DNA of 35,692 bases from Candidatus Omnitrophota bacterium (GTDB lineage Bacteria; Omnitrophota; Gorgyraeia; Zapsychrales; Zapsychraceae), in the NCBI GenBank assembly GCA_020429915.1, contig JAGQKV010000015.1:129593-165284 (forward strand), read 5' to 3'. The translations under genes were made by a program, and so were the position numbers. Shown piece after piece: positions 16,010 to 23,198 of the stretch (positions are counted from its first letter, which is position 1; every line of letters begins with the position of its first letter). The notes below the pieces were generated by a model. That model was not told where the DNA came from. It ran no database searches and saw only the letters and a program-made list of their open reading frames with translations.

Positions 16010-17178
16010 GTCGTTTTCTTGGCCTTTCTGCGTTTGCGAATGCGGTGTTGTGAGATAAGCGACTTCATGTTCTCGAGTTTACCGAAGCACAACAAGGTGT
16101 CCTCTTCCATTAATTCCCGCTCCGACCGGGGATTGGAAATGGTAACAGTCCCGCGTTTGATGCTCATGACGACGACATCTTTTTCCCGGAAACCCGCATC
16201 ACGCACCGGTTTTCCGATCAAATCGGAATTCTTGAGGATCTGAATCTCGGCGACACCGTAACCCCGGTCCATGGTAAGGCGCTGGCGCAAGTCGATTTCG
16301 GGAAACAGGCTTTGCTCCTCAAGGCAGTCCACCATGGCGCCGGCCACATCGATACTGGTGGCCCGTTCGATGCCTTCCAGTCCCGGCGAGGAATTCACCT
16401 CCATGATCAGGGGGCCGTTCTTGCCTTCCAGCATGTCGACCCCGGCCACGTTCAACCCCATAATCTGGGCGGCGCGGATGGCGGTCCGCTCGAAACGCTC
16501 GTCTATGTTCACCGATTCGACCCGGCCGCCGCGGTGAACGTTGCTGCGAAAATCATCGCCCTGTGCCACGCGACGCATGGCCGCCACCACCTTCCCTCCC
16601 GCGACGATGGCCCGGATATCCGTACCGCGGCTTTCACTGACGAATTTCTGGATCAGCACATTCTGCTTGCTGCTGTGCAGCGTTTCGATGATGGCCTCGG
16701 CGATTTTGTTACTGTCGGCCAGGATCACACCGACCCCCTGGGTTCCCTCGAGCAGTTTGATAACAACCGGCGCGCCGCCCAGTTCCTCGATCGCCGGCAG
16801 GATCGACTGCGGCTGCTTGACGAAGATTGTTTGCGGAAATCCGATATTGTGCCGCGCCAACAACTGCATAGACCGCAGCTTGTCCCGCGACGTGTTGATC
16901 CCGATCGATGAATTCAGGCAAAACGTGCCGATCTGTTCAAACTGCCGCAGGACTGCGGTGCCGAAAAAGGTGATCGAGGCCCCGATCCGGGGAATCACGG
17001 CATCGTAAGACGAAAGCGGTTTGTCTTTGTAAAGCAACTCCGGATTTCCCTGCTCGACGTTGATGGAGAAACTCATGGTGTCCAGGATCCGCACCTCATG
17101 ACCGCGCGCCTTGCAGGCTTCCTTGAGCCGGCGCGTGCTGTACAGGCGGGGACCGCGAGAAAGTATGGCAATCTTCAT
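16006..17178 (-). CDS. rimK: RimK-family glutamate ligase fused to an RCK_C domain
   Basis: 390 residues; E. coli RimK is 300. Residues 1-290 are the ATP-grasp ligase: preATP-grasp MKIAILSRGPRLYSTRRL, PVVIKLLEGTQGVGV (137-151), IQKFVSESRGTDIRAIV, and the Mg/ATP segment GVDMLEGKNGPLIMEVNSSP (246-265). RimK adds glutamates to the C-terminus of ribosomal protein S6. Residues about 305-374 (YGVAEIQILKNSDLIG, VVVMSIKRG, DTLLCFGK) match the RCK_C/TrkA-C fold, a small-ligand regulatory domain of K+ channels and transporters; a basic tail RIRKRRKAKK closes the protein. The fusion implies ligand control of glutamylation. rimB upstream and the M14 gene downstream both overlap by 4 bases. Confidence 0.95.
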   Translation of the reverse strand: MKIAILSRGPRLYSTRRLKEACKARGHEVRILDTMSFSINVEQGNPELLYKDKPLSSYDAVIPRIGASITFFGTAVLRQFEQIGTFCLNSSIGINTSRDKLRSMQLLARHNIGFPQTIFVKQPQSILPAIEELGGAPVVIKLLEGTQGVGVILADSNKIAEAIIETLHSSKQNVLIQKFVSESRGTDIRAIVAGGKVVAAMRRVAQGDDFRSNVHRGGRVESVNIDERFERTAIRAAQIMGLNVAGVDMLEGKNGPLIMEVNSSPGLEGIERATSIDVAGAMVDCLEEQSLFPEIDLRQRLTMDRGYGVAEIQILKNSDLIGKPVRDAGFREKDVVVMSIKRGTVTISNPRSERELMEEDTLLCFGKLENMKSLISQHRIRKRRKAKKTT

Positions 17179-17624
17179 CGTGAATCCTTTAATTTCTTTT
17201 TGGGTTGGCCTAGATAGAAGGAATGGTCGACGTCGACAAGGAAATCATCCTCGATCGCTTTGCGGCCGATGAGCATGCGAAAATTCATGCCCGGCCGTTC
17301 CACCAGATTGACGGTCACCTCTTTGATGACCTTGCCGATCTTAATCGTCGTCTGCACGTACCAGCGGTGCGTCCGGTGACCGATGCTCGACTTCACATGA
17401 CCGCGTTTGACGGATCGCGCGACCATATGGCGACGCCGTTTGGGTTTCAGGTTCAGCACCACATAAAAGCCGATCTTGCCGTGCGGAAGCTCTTCGATAT
17501 CTTCCACGTGCAATGAACAGGTGCGGGCGCCGGTATCGATCTTGGCCCGCAGATCATGAATCCCCCACTCCGGCAAATCCACGTACTCGCGCCAGCCGAT
17601 CACTGTCTTGTCGCTGTTCTTCAC
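17175..17624 (-). CDS. rimB: RimB-like retropepsin-type protease (putative ATP-dependent zinc protease family)
   Basis: 149 residues. The aspartic-protease-like motif LRAKIDTGARTCSLH (catalytic Asp30) and the closing MLIGRKAIEDDFLVDV segment identify the family formerly called DUF785. In Pseudomonas RimB works with RimK on S6 modification. GTG start at 17624, three bases after the corA stop with no independent strong ribosome site, so translation probably depends on corA. It overlaps rimK by 4 bases. Confidence 0.93.
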   Translation of the reverse strand: MKNSDKTVIGWREYVDLPEWGIHDLRAKIDTGARTCSLHVEDIEELPHGKIGFYVVLNLKPKRRRHMVARSVKRGHVKSSIGHRTHRWYVQTTIKIGKVIKEVTVNLVERPGMNFRMLIGRKAIEDDFLVDVDHSFYLGQPKKKLKDSR

Positions 17625-17627
17625 CTG

Positions 17628-18695
17628 CTAAAACCACTTTCTTTTTTTAAAGTACATCACCATACTTACGCCGATCGAAATCATGGCGGTGATGGTCACA
17701 AAATAACTGTAGCGCCACTTCAGTTCCGGCATGTACTCGAAATTCATCCCGTAGATGCCGGCGATGAAGGTCAACGGAATGAAGATCGCCGCAAAGATGG
17801 TGAGTACCTTCATGATCTCGTTCATCTTGTTGCTCATCACCGACAAATAAATATCATGCATCCCCGAGAGGACGTCACGGTAGGAATCGATGGTATCGCT
17901 GATCTGGATGATATGGTCATAGACGTCGCGGATAAAGATATCGATCTTCTTGGTGATGAGTTTGGATTCATCCCGCAACAGGGAATTGGTGACCTCACGC
18001 AACGGCCAGGTCTGCTTGCGCAGATAGATCATTTCCCGTTTCAAACGGTGAATCAAATGGACCATCTCCGGCTCCACGTCGTTCATCATGGCGTCCTCAA
18101 GAGATTCAACCTGTTCCCCGAGATGCTCAAGCACCACAAAGTAATGGTCAACAATGGCGTCCATAATCGCGTAAGCCAAATAGTCTGATCCCATCGAACG
18201 AATCCGCCCCTTGCCGTCACGGATCCGTTCGCGGACCGGATTAAGCACGTCGCCGACCTGCTCCTGATAGGAAATGACGTAGTTCTTGCCCAGGACGATG
18301 CTGATCTGCTCGGAAATGATCTCATCCGGCCGGCTGGGATCACTGTAGAGCATCTTCAATATCAAGAGCACCTGGTCTTCGAACTCCTCGAGTTTGGGAC
18401 GGTGGCCGGTATTGGCGATGTCTTCCGTAGCCAGCGGGTGGATACCGAAATGATCGTTTAGGGTCTTAAGAGTATTAACGTCATGCACTCCGTCCAGGTT
18501 GATCCACGTGACGGTGTCGGTGTCACAGTACTGAAAGCAATCCTCCACCTTCACATCGTTCTTTTCACGGAAATCCTTCAACGTATAGTCGAGCACACTC
18601 AAGGAAGCCTGCTTTTTTGAAGGGTGATCGACGTGGACAAGCGCCCCCGGAGTCATACCGGGTTTTTTAAACGTCTTTTTAATAAACTTTGTCAT
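17628..18695 (-). CDS. corA: CorA-family Mg2+/Co2+ channel
   Basis: 355 residues. The long acidic and helical cytosolic domain (1-290) is followed by two transmembrane helices (about 297-315 and 331-349) with the signature GMNFEYMPEL (316-325) between them and a basic KKRKWF tail. CorA forms a pentameric Mg2+ uptake channel gated by cytosolic Mg2+. It follows lapA by 5 bases and precedes rimB by 3, in an operon that also holds mscS. Confidence 0.97.
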   Translation of the reverse strand: MTKFIKKTFKKPGMTPGALVHVDHPSKKQASLSVLDYTLKDFREKNDVKVEDCFQYCDTDTVTWINLDGVHDVNTLKTLNDHFGIHPLATEDIANTGHRPKLEEFEDQVLLILKMLYSDPSRPDEIISEQISIVLGKNYVISYQEQVGDVLNPVRERIRDGKGRIRSMGSDYLAYAIMDAIVDHYFVVLEHLGEQVESLEDAMMNDVEPEMVHLIHRLKREMIYLRKQTWPLREVTNSLLRDESKLITKKIDIFIRDVYDHIIQISDTIDSYRDVLSGMHDIYLSVMSNKMNEIMKVLTIFAAIFIPLTFIAGIYGMNFEYMPELKWRYSYFVTITAMISIGVSMVMYFKKRKWF

Positions 18696-18700
18696 ATGGC

Positions 18701-18892
18701 TTATTCCCCATGTTTACGGCCGCATAAAAAACCGATGCCGAAACCGATGCCGATCAACAGACCGAAGAATATGATCCGTGACATACTGATTGACCAGAAG
18801 AAAATCTGGAAAGAAACCACCTGGGTATTCTGCAGCAAAATAATACCGGCCAGCGCGCACAGGCCCAGAATGAGCATCAATTTCGGTTTCAA
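18701..18892 (-). CDS. LapA-domain (DUF1049) small membrane protein
   Basis: 63 residues, two hydrophobic helices (about 4-21 and 38-56), with the family pattern LLQNTQVVSFQIFFWS and a terminal GFLCGRKHGE. In enteric bacteria LapA works with LapB in control of lipopolysaccharide synthesis; many short homologs have no assigned role. The start is TTG, overlapping the mscS stop (TTGA), so translation is coupled. Confidence 0.88.
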   Translation of the reverse strand: MKPKLMLILGLCALAGIILLQNTQVVSFQIFFWSISMSRIIFFGLLIGIGFGIGFLCGRKHGE

Positions 18893-19764
18893 TTGTCCTT
18901 CCTCTTGGCCAGCAGGTCGACGGCGTCACCCATTTTCAGGTGAAGATCGCGTTGCGGGAACGGAATGGTAACGCCGTCCCGGCGGAAGGCCGCGTCGATA
19001 TCATAATTGATTTGGCTCTGTACCAAAAACTGCTTGCGCGGCTCGTCGATCCAGTACAGCAACTCAAAGTCGAGTGACGAATCGCCGAACCCCCTGAACC
19101 GGGCCTCCGGCTCCGGATTCTTAAGAACATCCGGATGCTCTTTGGCAACGCCTTCCAAGGCATTCTTGACCGTGGCAATGTCCGAGCCGTAGGCCACCCC
19201 CACCGGATTGTGCAGACGGACCCGCTGGTCTTCGATAGACCAATTGATCACGGGATTGTCGGCGAATTTGGAATTCGGCACAATGATTACGATGTTATCC
19301 AAGGTACGGATCCGTGTGGCCCGCATCCCGATATCCGTCACCCGGCCGATTTGTCCTTCCACGTTGACGAAATCTCCGACCGAAACCGGCCGTTCAATTA
19401 GCAAAAGCAGACCGGCGGTAAAGTTGGCGGTAATATTCTGAAGACCCAAACCGATCCCGACCCCCAGAAAGCCGAAGGCCACGGCCAACGTGCCGAAGTT
19501 AAAGCCGATGGTCTGCGCGGCCAACACGATACCGAAAACGATAATCACATAATGCAGGATCCGGTTCAGGGCGTAAATCATCGACGCGGAGAACTTAGGA
19601 TTCTTGCCCAGCCGCGACGCCAAGACGCGGCGGGTGGTGGAAGATATCACCAGTGATACCACGAATATCGTCAACGCCGCACCGATCCCGCCGAGTGTCA
19701 CCGGCGTGCTGCCGATATGGACAATAGGCTGATTCATCCATGCCGTAATCGTTTCAAAATCCAT
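18889..19764 (-). CDS. mscS: MscS-family mechanosensitive channel
   Basis: 291 residues, close to E. coli MscS (286). Three transmembrane helices (about 24-41, 67-86, 91-123), the third the Gly/Ala-rich pore helix AFGFLGVGIGLGLQN, then a beta domain with RPVSVGDFVNVEGQIGRV and PNSKFADNPVINWS, and a C-terminal alpha/beta domain ending in IPFPQRDLHLKM. It opens under membrane tension to release solutes on hypo-osmotic shock. A GGAGGAG ribosome site precedes the ATG. It is the first intact gene of an eight-gene operon; upstream lies a decayed paralog and a promoter at 20194-20167. Confidence 0.97.
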   Translation of the reverse strand: MDFETITAWMNQPIVHIGSTPVTLGGIGAALTIFVVSLVISSTTRRVLASRLGKNPKFSASMIYALNRILHYVIIVFGIVLAAQTIGFNFGTLAVAFGFLGVGIGLGLQNITANFTAGLLLLIERPVSVGDFVNVEGQIGRVTDIGMRATRIRTLDNIVIIVPNSKFADNPVINWSIEDQRVRLHNPVGVAYGSDIATVKNALEGVAKEHPDVLKNPEPEARFRGFGDSSLDFELLYWIDEPRKQFLVQSQINYDIDAAFRRDGVTIPFPQRDLHLKMGDAVDLLAKRKDN

Positions 19765-19954
19765 GTATCTCCTCCATATCTCGGGCCGCTTTTGTATAGA
19801 CTACCATCCGGTACGGAAAGGGTATATCAACACCTTTACGGTCATACCGGGCTTTGATGCTCTTGTGCAAATCGCAGATTCCCGTGTCACCGGGGATCGG
19901 GGCGGATAGCACAACCGGGCGTGCGGAAAAGCAGTAAAACTGGTCAGGCCGCAT
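19754..19954 (-). pseudogene. C-terminal remnant of a second MscS-family gene
   Basis: An open frame ends with LHKSIKARYDRKGVDIPFPY followed by RMVVYTK, which is the C-terminal signature of MscS proteins (compare INYDIDAAFRRDG and IPFPQRDLHL in the intact gene). Its start is just a Met after a stop; upstream, in another frame up to about 20130, a hydrophobic stretch (MVILLPTFIVG) is followed by unmatched sequence. No complete gene can be built, so I read the 19765-20160 region as a decayed upstream copy, now a leader for mscS. The final codons overlap the mscS start. The assignment of the 19955-20130 part is uncertain. Confidence 0.5.
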
Positions 19955-20166
19955 TTACTAATGACGGTGACAATAGGTTGATTGAGAAAAATGTATCTGG
20001 CGGGCTTAACCTGCGGATCTCCGACAAAGGCCAGGAAAGGCTGCCGCAAAAAGGAACTCATCATCCGCCCGACTATGAACGTCGGGAGCAGAATGACCAT
20101 TATTTGCAAAGTAGGCATGAATTCGTGCATAGAGATTCAAGGGCCGGGTGTAAAAAATCCTCTACC

Positions 20167-20194
20167 ATTATAGGCGAAATCACGGGACGCGCAA
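20167..20194 (-). promoter_or_regulatory. Probable sigma-70 promoter of the mscS operon
   Basis: TTGCGC (20194-20189), 16-base spacer and a perfect TATAAT (20172-20167) on the minus strand. Transcription would begin about 20160, giving a leader of nearly 400 bases through the mscS remnant before the intact mscS start at 19764. Confidence 0.55.
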
Positions 20195-20223
20195 TCGGAA
20201 ATCACCCCCCTTCCCGAATGACA

Positions 20224-20261
20224 AAGCCCTGCGGCCGCACGATACGGCGGCCACAGGGCTT
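20224..20261 (-). terminator. Hairpin terminator after the 131-residue exported protein gene
   Basis: 15-base arms (20224-20238 and 20247-20261) beginning AAGCCCTG pair with one G-T wobble around an 8-base loop. On the minus strand it is followed by TTTGTCATT, a modest U-tract. It separates the small exported genes from the mscS promoter 30 bases further on. Confidence 0.65.
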
Positions 20262-20308
20262 ATCGATACGTATCTCACCGGTCCCAAGTACGGGTATGGT
20301 GAAACGAC

Positions 20309-20704
20309 TCAGATGTCTTCCGAGTTGGAATACTGAATTTCCGCGGTGTCACCCCCGTATTCCTCGTCACCCGAGAAATCCTGAAAGACCTGGACGCGGA
20401 CTATTTTCAAGGCCAGCCTTTGGCCATTTACCTCTTGATACTCGATCTCGAGATCATCGAATTCGTTCAGATCGTCCAATGATTCAAAATTGGAGAAGCG
20501 CGTCTTGTCGTTAATCGAGTAAGTGACCTCCACGACGTCCTCGCTGTCTTCGGGAAATTCTTCCATCACCAGCTGCCCGGTCATTTTCTTGATTACGTAG
20601 CCGATGCCTGTACCGGTATCTCCTTCAGCGGCTTGAACAAAAGCCGTTTGTCCGAGTCCAACGAACAGAACCGCAGCCATCATCATCATCGTCACTTGTT
20701 TCAT
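20309..20704 (-). CDS. Exported acidic protein of unknown function
   Basis: 131 residues. Strong AGGAGGAAAT ribosome site before the ATG. Residues 1-25 are a signal peptide (MKQVTMMMMAAVLFVGL ending VQAA). The mature part is acidic and beta-rich: GQLVMEEFP, VEVTYSINDKTRFSNFESL and LEIEYQEVNGQRLALKIV. This strand order resembles the DUF5666-like small OB-fold exported proteins, in which a value is followed by DDxxxxY.E.NG.. and a hydrophobic strand; the match is by eye. It follows the 75-residue gene by 30 bases and is probably co-transcribed. Confidence 0.82.
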   Translation of the reverse strand: MKQVTMMMMAAVLFVGLGQTAFVQAAEGDTGTGIGYVIKKMTGQLVMEEFPEDSEDVVEVTYSINDKTRFSNFESLDDLNEFDDLEIEYQEVNGQRLALKIVRVQVFQDFSGDEEYGGDTAEIQYSNSEDI

Positions 20705-20734
20705 ATTTCCTCCTGGTCGAATGTCGGTTTTCTT

Positions 20735-20962
20735 TTATTGCCCGATGCGCTTTTGCTGCATCGACTTGCTCATCCGGATCAGGGCCGCGAGTTTTTCACG
20801 GTCCTGAAAGAGCCCCTTGTTCCGTGACACCACCTGTGCCGCCCGGGAGACATTCTGGGGATCGAGCTTAACCCGGGCCGGGGACTGCTGCGCGGCCGAA
20901 GCCGGTCCTGACGCGACGCACATTCCCAACAGGGTTAATCCGATAATTACGCCTTTCTTCAT
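20735..20962 (-). CDS. Small exported protein of unknown function
   Basis: 75 residues. An AAGGAGT ribosome site precedes the ATG. Residues 1-23 form a signal peptide (MKKGVIIGLTLLGMCVASG then PASAA). The mature part of about 52 residues is basic and helical (VSRAAQVVSRNKGLF, REKLAALIRMSKSM). I do not recognise a family. First gene of a two-gene unit with the 131-residue exported protein. Confidence 0.75.
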   Translation of the reverse strand: MKKGVIIGLTLLGMCVASGPASAAQQSPARVKLDPQNVSRAAQVVSRNKGLFQDREKLAALIRMSKSMQQKRIGQ

Positions 20963-21275
20963 ATCATGTACTCCTTTTTACTGGGACCTGATTAAAATGG
21001 ACTGGCCTTTTGGACACCGGACACAAAAAAAACGCATTCCGGTAAAAAGCCACCAAACCCGAAACGGGTCCAACAACTTAAAACCAAAATGCGCGATACT
21101 TTCTTTCCGCGTCGCAGGGAAACCCCGGGTTTCCCCTTGAGTGCCGGACACGGTCAATCCACAGGCTTAACCGGCCGGGCGCTTACGGGAATGTCTCCTC
21201 CTTTAAACTTCCTGATTAAATACTATTCTTTTTTTGCCGAAATACAAATGAATTTTGAAAATAGTCTTGGCCGGT
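20963..21275. other. Gene-free 313-base interval with a long palindrome and an orphan ribosome site
   Basis: No supported gene. It holds a perfect palindrome of 9-base arms (GGGAAACCC) at 21117-21135, a short ACCCG-TTT-CGGGT hairpin near 21059-21071, an A8 run near 21025, and on the minus strand an AAAGGAGGAGAC ribosome-like site (21204-21193) followed by no usable start codon. A TTTAAT near 20998-20993 could be the -10 for the two small exported proteins, without a clear -35. I checked for a c-di-GMP riboswitch pattern and did not find one. Confidence 0.5.
21117..21135. repeat. 19-base perfect palindrome
   Basis: GGGAAACCC, one central base, GGGTTTCCC. The near-absence of a loop makes it a better DNA-level site than an RNA hairpin; no T-tract on either side argues against a terminator. 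Confidence 0.5.
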
Positions 21276-22178
21276 CTAGGTCAAATGCCGGCGGAAAAAG
21301 TCCGCCTGCTCCCGGGTCGACCGCTCGAAGAGTTCGCCGACGGCAAAGTCAAAATGGCCGCAGTGGTATTCGGAGGTTTCGGCGCGACTGATCTTGGCCG
21401 CGACCCAGTGGATGGGCGCTGCCGGGGTCATCTCGTCATCGGTACCGTATTGAATCAGCACCGGACATTTGATGCGGTCCGCCCGGCGGATAGGATTATA
21501 GAACAGAAATGTCAAGGCGATCCGCGCCGGGATGCGGTTGTCCCACTCTTCCCCCTTAGGGATCAAACGGGTAGTAATCATCTCATAGGAGTGCGGGTCC
21601 GGGAAGAAGGCGAACGGGCCACCGGGTTCCGGGGCCTGCGCGATCAAATGAGGTTTTTTCAGGACCGCCTGGCACACGACATCCTTCAAACCATGATAAA
21701 AGGCCCGCACCTTATGGGTCACACCTGCCTTGGGGGTTGCGCCGCGGCCTCCCACATAGGGGGCATGCGCTACCGCGCAACGCACGGCCGGATCTTCGGC
21801 GCAAAGGGTGATCACGTGACCGCCGCTGTACGACGTTCCCCACAGGCCGATTTTGCCGGTATGGACGGCGCTCAATGACCGTACATGCCGCAGGGCATGC
21901 CGCCAATCTTCGACATGATGGAATGGATTGACCATCTGGCGCGGTTCCCCGTCACTGTCCCCGAAGCACCGGTAATCGAAAAGAAATACGGCAAACCCGG
22001 CCGCGGCAAAAATCTCGGCATGCCGGGGCAACAGCCACGTCCGCCGGGCCCCGAAGCCGTGGGCCATTACGATCACCGGCGGCAGTTTGATACCGCCCGG
22101 CAGATAAAGCCAAGCGGCGCAACGCGTACCGGCACTTTCAAAATCGGAATTAACTCTGGTAAAAGAATTGGTCGCCAT
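21276..22178 (-). CDS. Alpha/beta hydrolase, dienelactone hydrolase/acyl-peptidase-like
   Basis: 300 residues from the ATG at 22178. Motifs: oxyanion HGFGARRTW (40-48), FDYRCFGDSDGEPRQ (68-82), nucleophile Ser116 in GLWGTSYSGGH, acid in QYGTDDEMTP and His in YHCGHFDF. No signal peptide, so cytosolic. The family includes esterases and X-Pro-type acyl hydrolases; the substrate is not evident and neighbours do not help. Two ATGs are possible (22184, 22178). A perfect TATAAT at 22190-22185 abuts the first and lies 6 bases before the second, so the second fits a leaderless transcript; there is no ribosome site. Confidence 0.92.
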   Translation of the reverse strand: MATNSFTRVNSDFESAGTRCAAWLYLPGGIKLPPVIVMAHGFGARRTWLLPRHAEIFAAAGFAVFLFDYRCFGDSDGEPRQMVNPFHHVEDWRHALRHVRSLSAVHTGKIGLWGTSYSGGHVITLCAEDPAVRCAVAHAPYVGGRGATPKAGVTHKVRAFYHGLKDVVCQAVLKKPHLIAQAPEPGGPFAFFPDPHSYEMITTRLIPKGEEWDNRIPARIALTFLFYNPIRRADRIKCPVLIQYGTDDEMTPAAPIHWVAAKISRAETSEYHCGHFDFAVGELFERSTREQADFFRRHLT

Positions 22179-22184
22179 AGCCAT

Positions 22185-22190
22185 ATTATA
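22185..22190 (-). promoter_or_regulatory. -10 box of the alpha/beta hydrolase gene
   Basis: Perfect TATAAT on the minus strand directly before the hydrolase start codons; the -35 region is weak (TTACGC at 18-base spacing). Expected transcript start coincides with the ATG at 22178. Confidence 0.5.
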
Positions 22191-22229
22191 GATACAAAAT
22201 TCAATTAAGCGTAAGGAAAATTAGGAAAC

Positions 22230-22252
22230 CCCATCCTGTGTCACAGGACGGG
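22230..22252. repeat. 11-base-arm hairpin upstream of the hydrolase promoter
   Basis: CCCATCCTGTG and CACAGGACGGG are inverted with one mismatch around a single base. On the minus strand it is followed by GGGGTTTCC and, later, TTTT; it could be a second, weaker terminator behind the PEP-CTERM gene or an operator for the hydrolase. Confidence 0.4.
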
Positions 22253-22301
22253 AAGATTCAGACCCGGGAGCGGTGTTGTCGCGTGAGGGGCGCGGTCCGA
22301 C

Positions 22302-22335
22302 AAAAAAGCGCCCCATGAATTCTCATGGGGCGCTT
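22302..22335 (-). terminator. Strong rho-independent terminator of the PEP-CTERM gene
   Basis: 13-base perfect arms (22306-22318 and 22323-22335, core GCGCCCCATGA) around a 4-base loop, followed on the minus strand by a T6 run (22307-22302). It lies 29 bases after the stop at 22364. Confidence 0.9.
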
Positions 22336-22363
22336 GAATTTCGGTTATCACTTCAGAGGTGAA

Positions 22364-23089
22364 CTAGGCGCGCTTGCGGCGACGGACAGCGGCACCGATC
22401 AAACCGCCACTGAACAGCAGCATGGTTGCCGGTTCCGGCACGACCGTCGTGTACTGATTGCTACGGTCATACCAGCCTTGTTTATAAATGGGCAGGCTGG
22501 TTAAATGCCAGTCGTCATCATACTGCGGTCCGTTTGCGCCGGCGACATAAGGATGAAACCAGATCCCGATCATGTCGTCGAATTGGGCGCCGTCCCAATC
22601 CGGAGTGTTCAGGAAGCTGTTGACCGACGCGACGTCGAGCGAGAAACTGAATGTCTTGATATCATTTACGATGGTGACCGTCAAGGCATTGGACCAGGCC
22701 TTAATAAACGGTGAACTTTGGTAACTGTTGGCGCTGTTCACACCGTCGTAAACATACGATGTGATCTTGTTGTTCAGGGCATCGGCGTAGAAGATAGCGT
22801 ACTCATCGACGTTGCTCTTCGGATTTTCTCCGTCGCTGACGACCAGCCAAAATCCGTCGGGATAATGCCCGTTTTGGATATTCCCGGTCTGGCCTTCGGA
22901 AAATGATGCTTTCCACGAGAAGGTCTGCGACTGATCGTTGTACGATGCCCAGATATCCTCAAAAGTCCCGGCCTGATTTTCCCCGGTCGGATTCGGATCA
23001 TGGTAGGCATAGATGGTAGCTTCCGCGGTTTGCGCCGCGCCCGCGGCCAGGCAGGCCGCCATAAGAATGGACAGAAATCTTGCGTTCAC
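22364..23089 (-). CDS. PEP-CTERM sorted extracellular protein
   Basis: 241 residues from a GTG at 23089, which is preceded by a GGGGGGAA ribosome site and puts the signal peptide (NARFLSILMAACLAAG, ending QTAEA) at the N-terminus; an in-frame TTG 11 codons upstream has no ribosome site. The mature region is Asp/Asn/Tyr/Trp-rich and beta-like (about 25-215). The C-terminus VPEPATMLLFSGGLIGAAV followed by RRRKRA is a textbook PEP-CTERM signal: PEP motif, hydrophobic helix, basic end. Such proteins are cleaved by an exosortase (EpsH family) and displayed on or released from the surface, usually with exopolysaccharide. No exosortase is in this window. Own promoter upstream and terminator downstream. 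Confidence 0.92.
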   Translation of the reverse strand: MNARFLSILMAACLAAGAAQTAEATIYAYHDPNPTGENQAGTFEDIWASYNDQSQTFSWKASFSEGQTGNIQNGHYPDGFWLVVSDGENPKSNVDEYAIFYADALNNKITSYVYDGVNSANSYQSSPFIKAWSNALTVTIVNDIKTFSFSLDVASVNSFLNTPDWDGAQFDDMIGIWFHPYVAGANGPQYDDDWHLTSLPIYKQGWYDRSNQYTTVVPEPATMLLFSGGLIGAAVRRRKRA

Positions 23090-23140
23090 GTGTTGTTCCC
23101 CCCGGTTTAGTGTGGTATGCAAGCGGTGAGTTGATGCGAT

Positions 23141-23169
23141 ATTATCTTACGGATTTCGACGCAGGTCAA
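23141..23169 (-). promoter_or_regulatory. Sigma-70 promoter of the PEP-CTERM gene
   Basis: TTGACC (23169-23164), 17-base spacer and GATAAT (23146-23141) on the minus strand; transcript start expected near 23134, giving a leader of about 45 bases. A tandem repeat lies 9 bases upstream of the -35. Confidence 0.65.
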
Positions 23170-23178
23170 GATGACGAA

Positions 23179-23198
23179 CTAGGACATACTAGGACATT
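23179..23198 (-). repeat. Tandem 10-base direct repeat, candidate activator site
   Basis: Two copies of TGTCCTAGT(A/T) in direct tandem with 10-base periodicity, one helical turn, in the 109-base gap between the giant gene stop and the PEP-CTERM start. Centred near -55 relative to the predicted transcript start, a position suited to an activator dimer. Confidence 0.55.

Noticed and set aside
20963-21275. c-di-GMP (GEMM) riboswitch before the small exported protein genes
   Set aside because: A GACGCGGAAAG piece and GC hairpin recall it, but the required GCAAAGCC-type core, tetraloop receptor and partner stem are not present.
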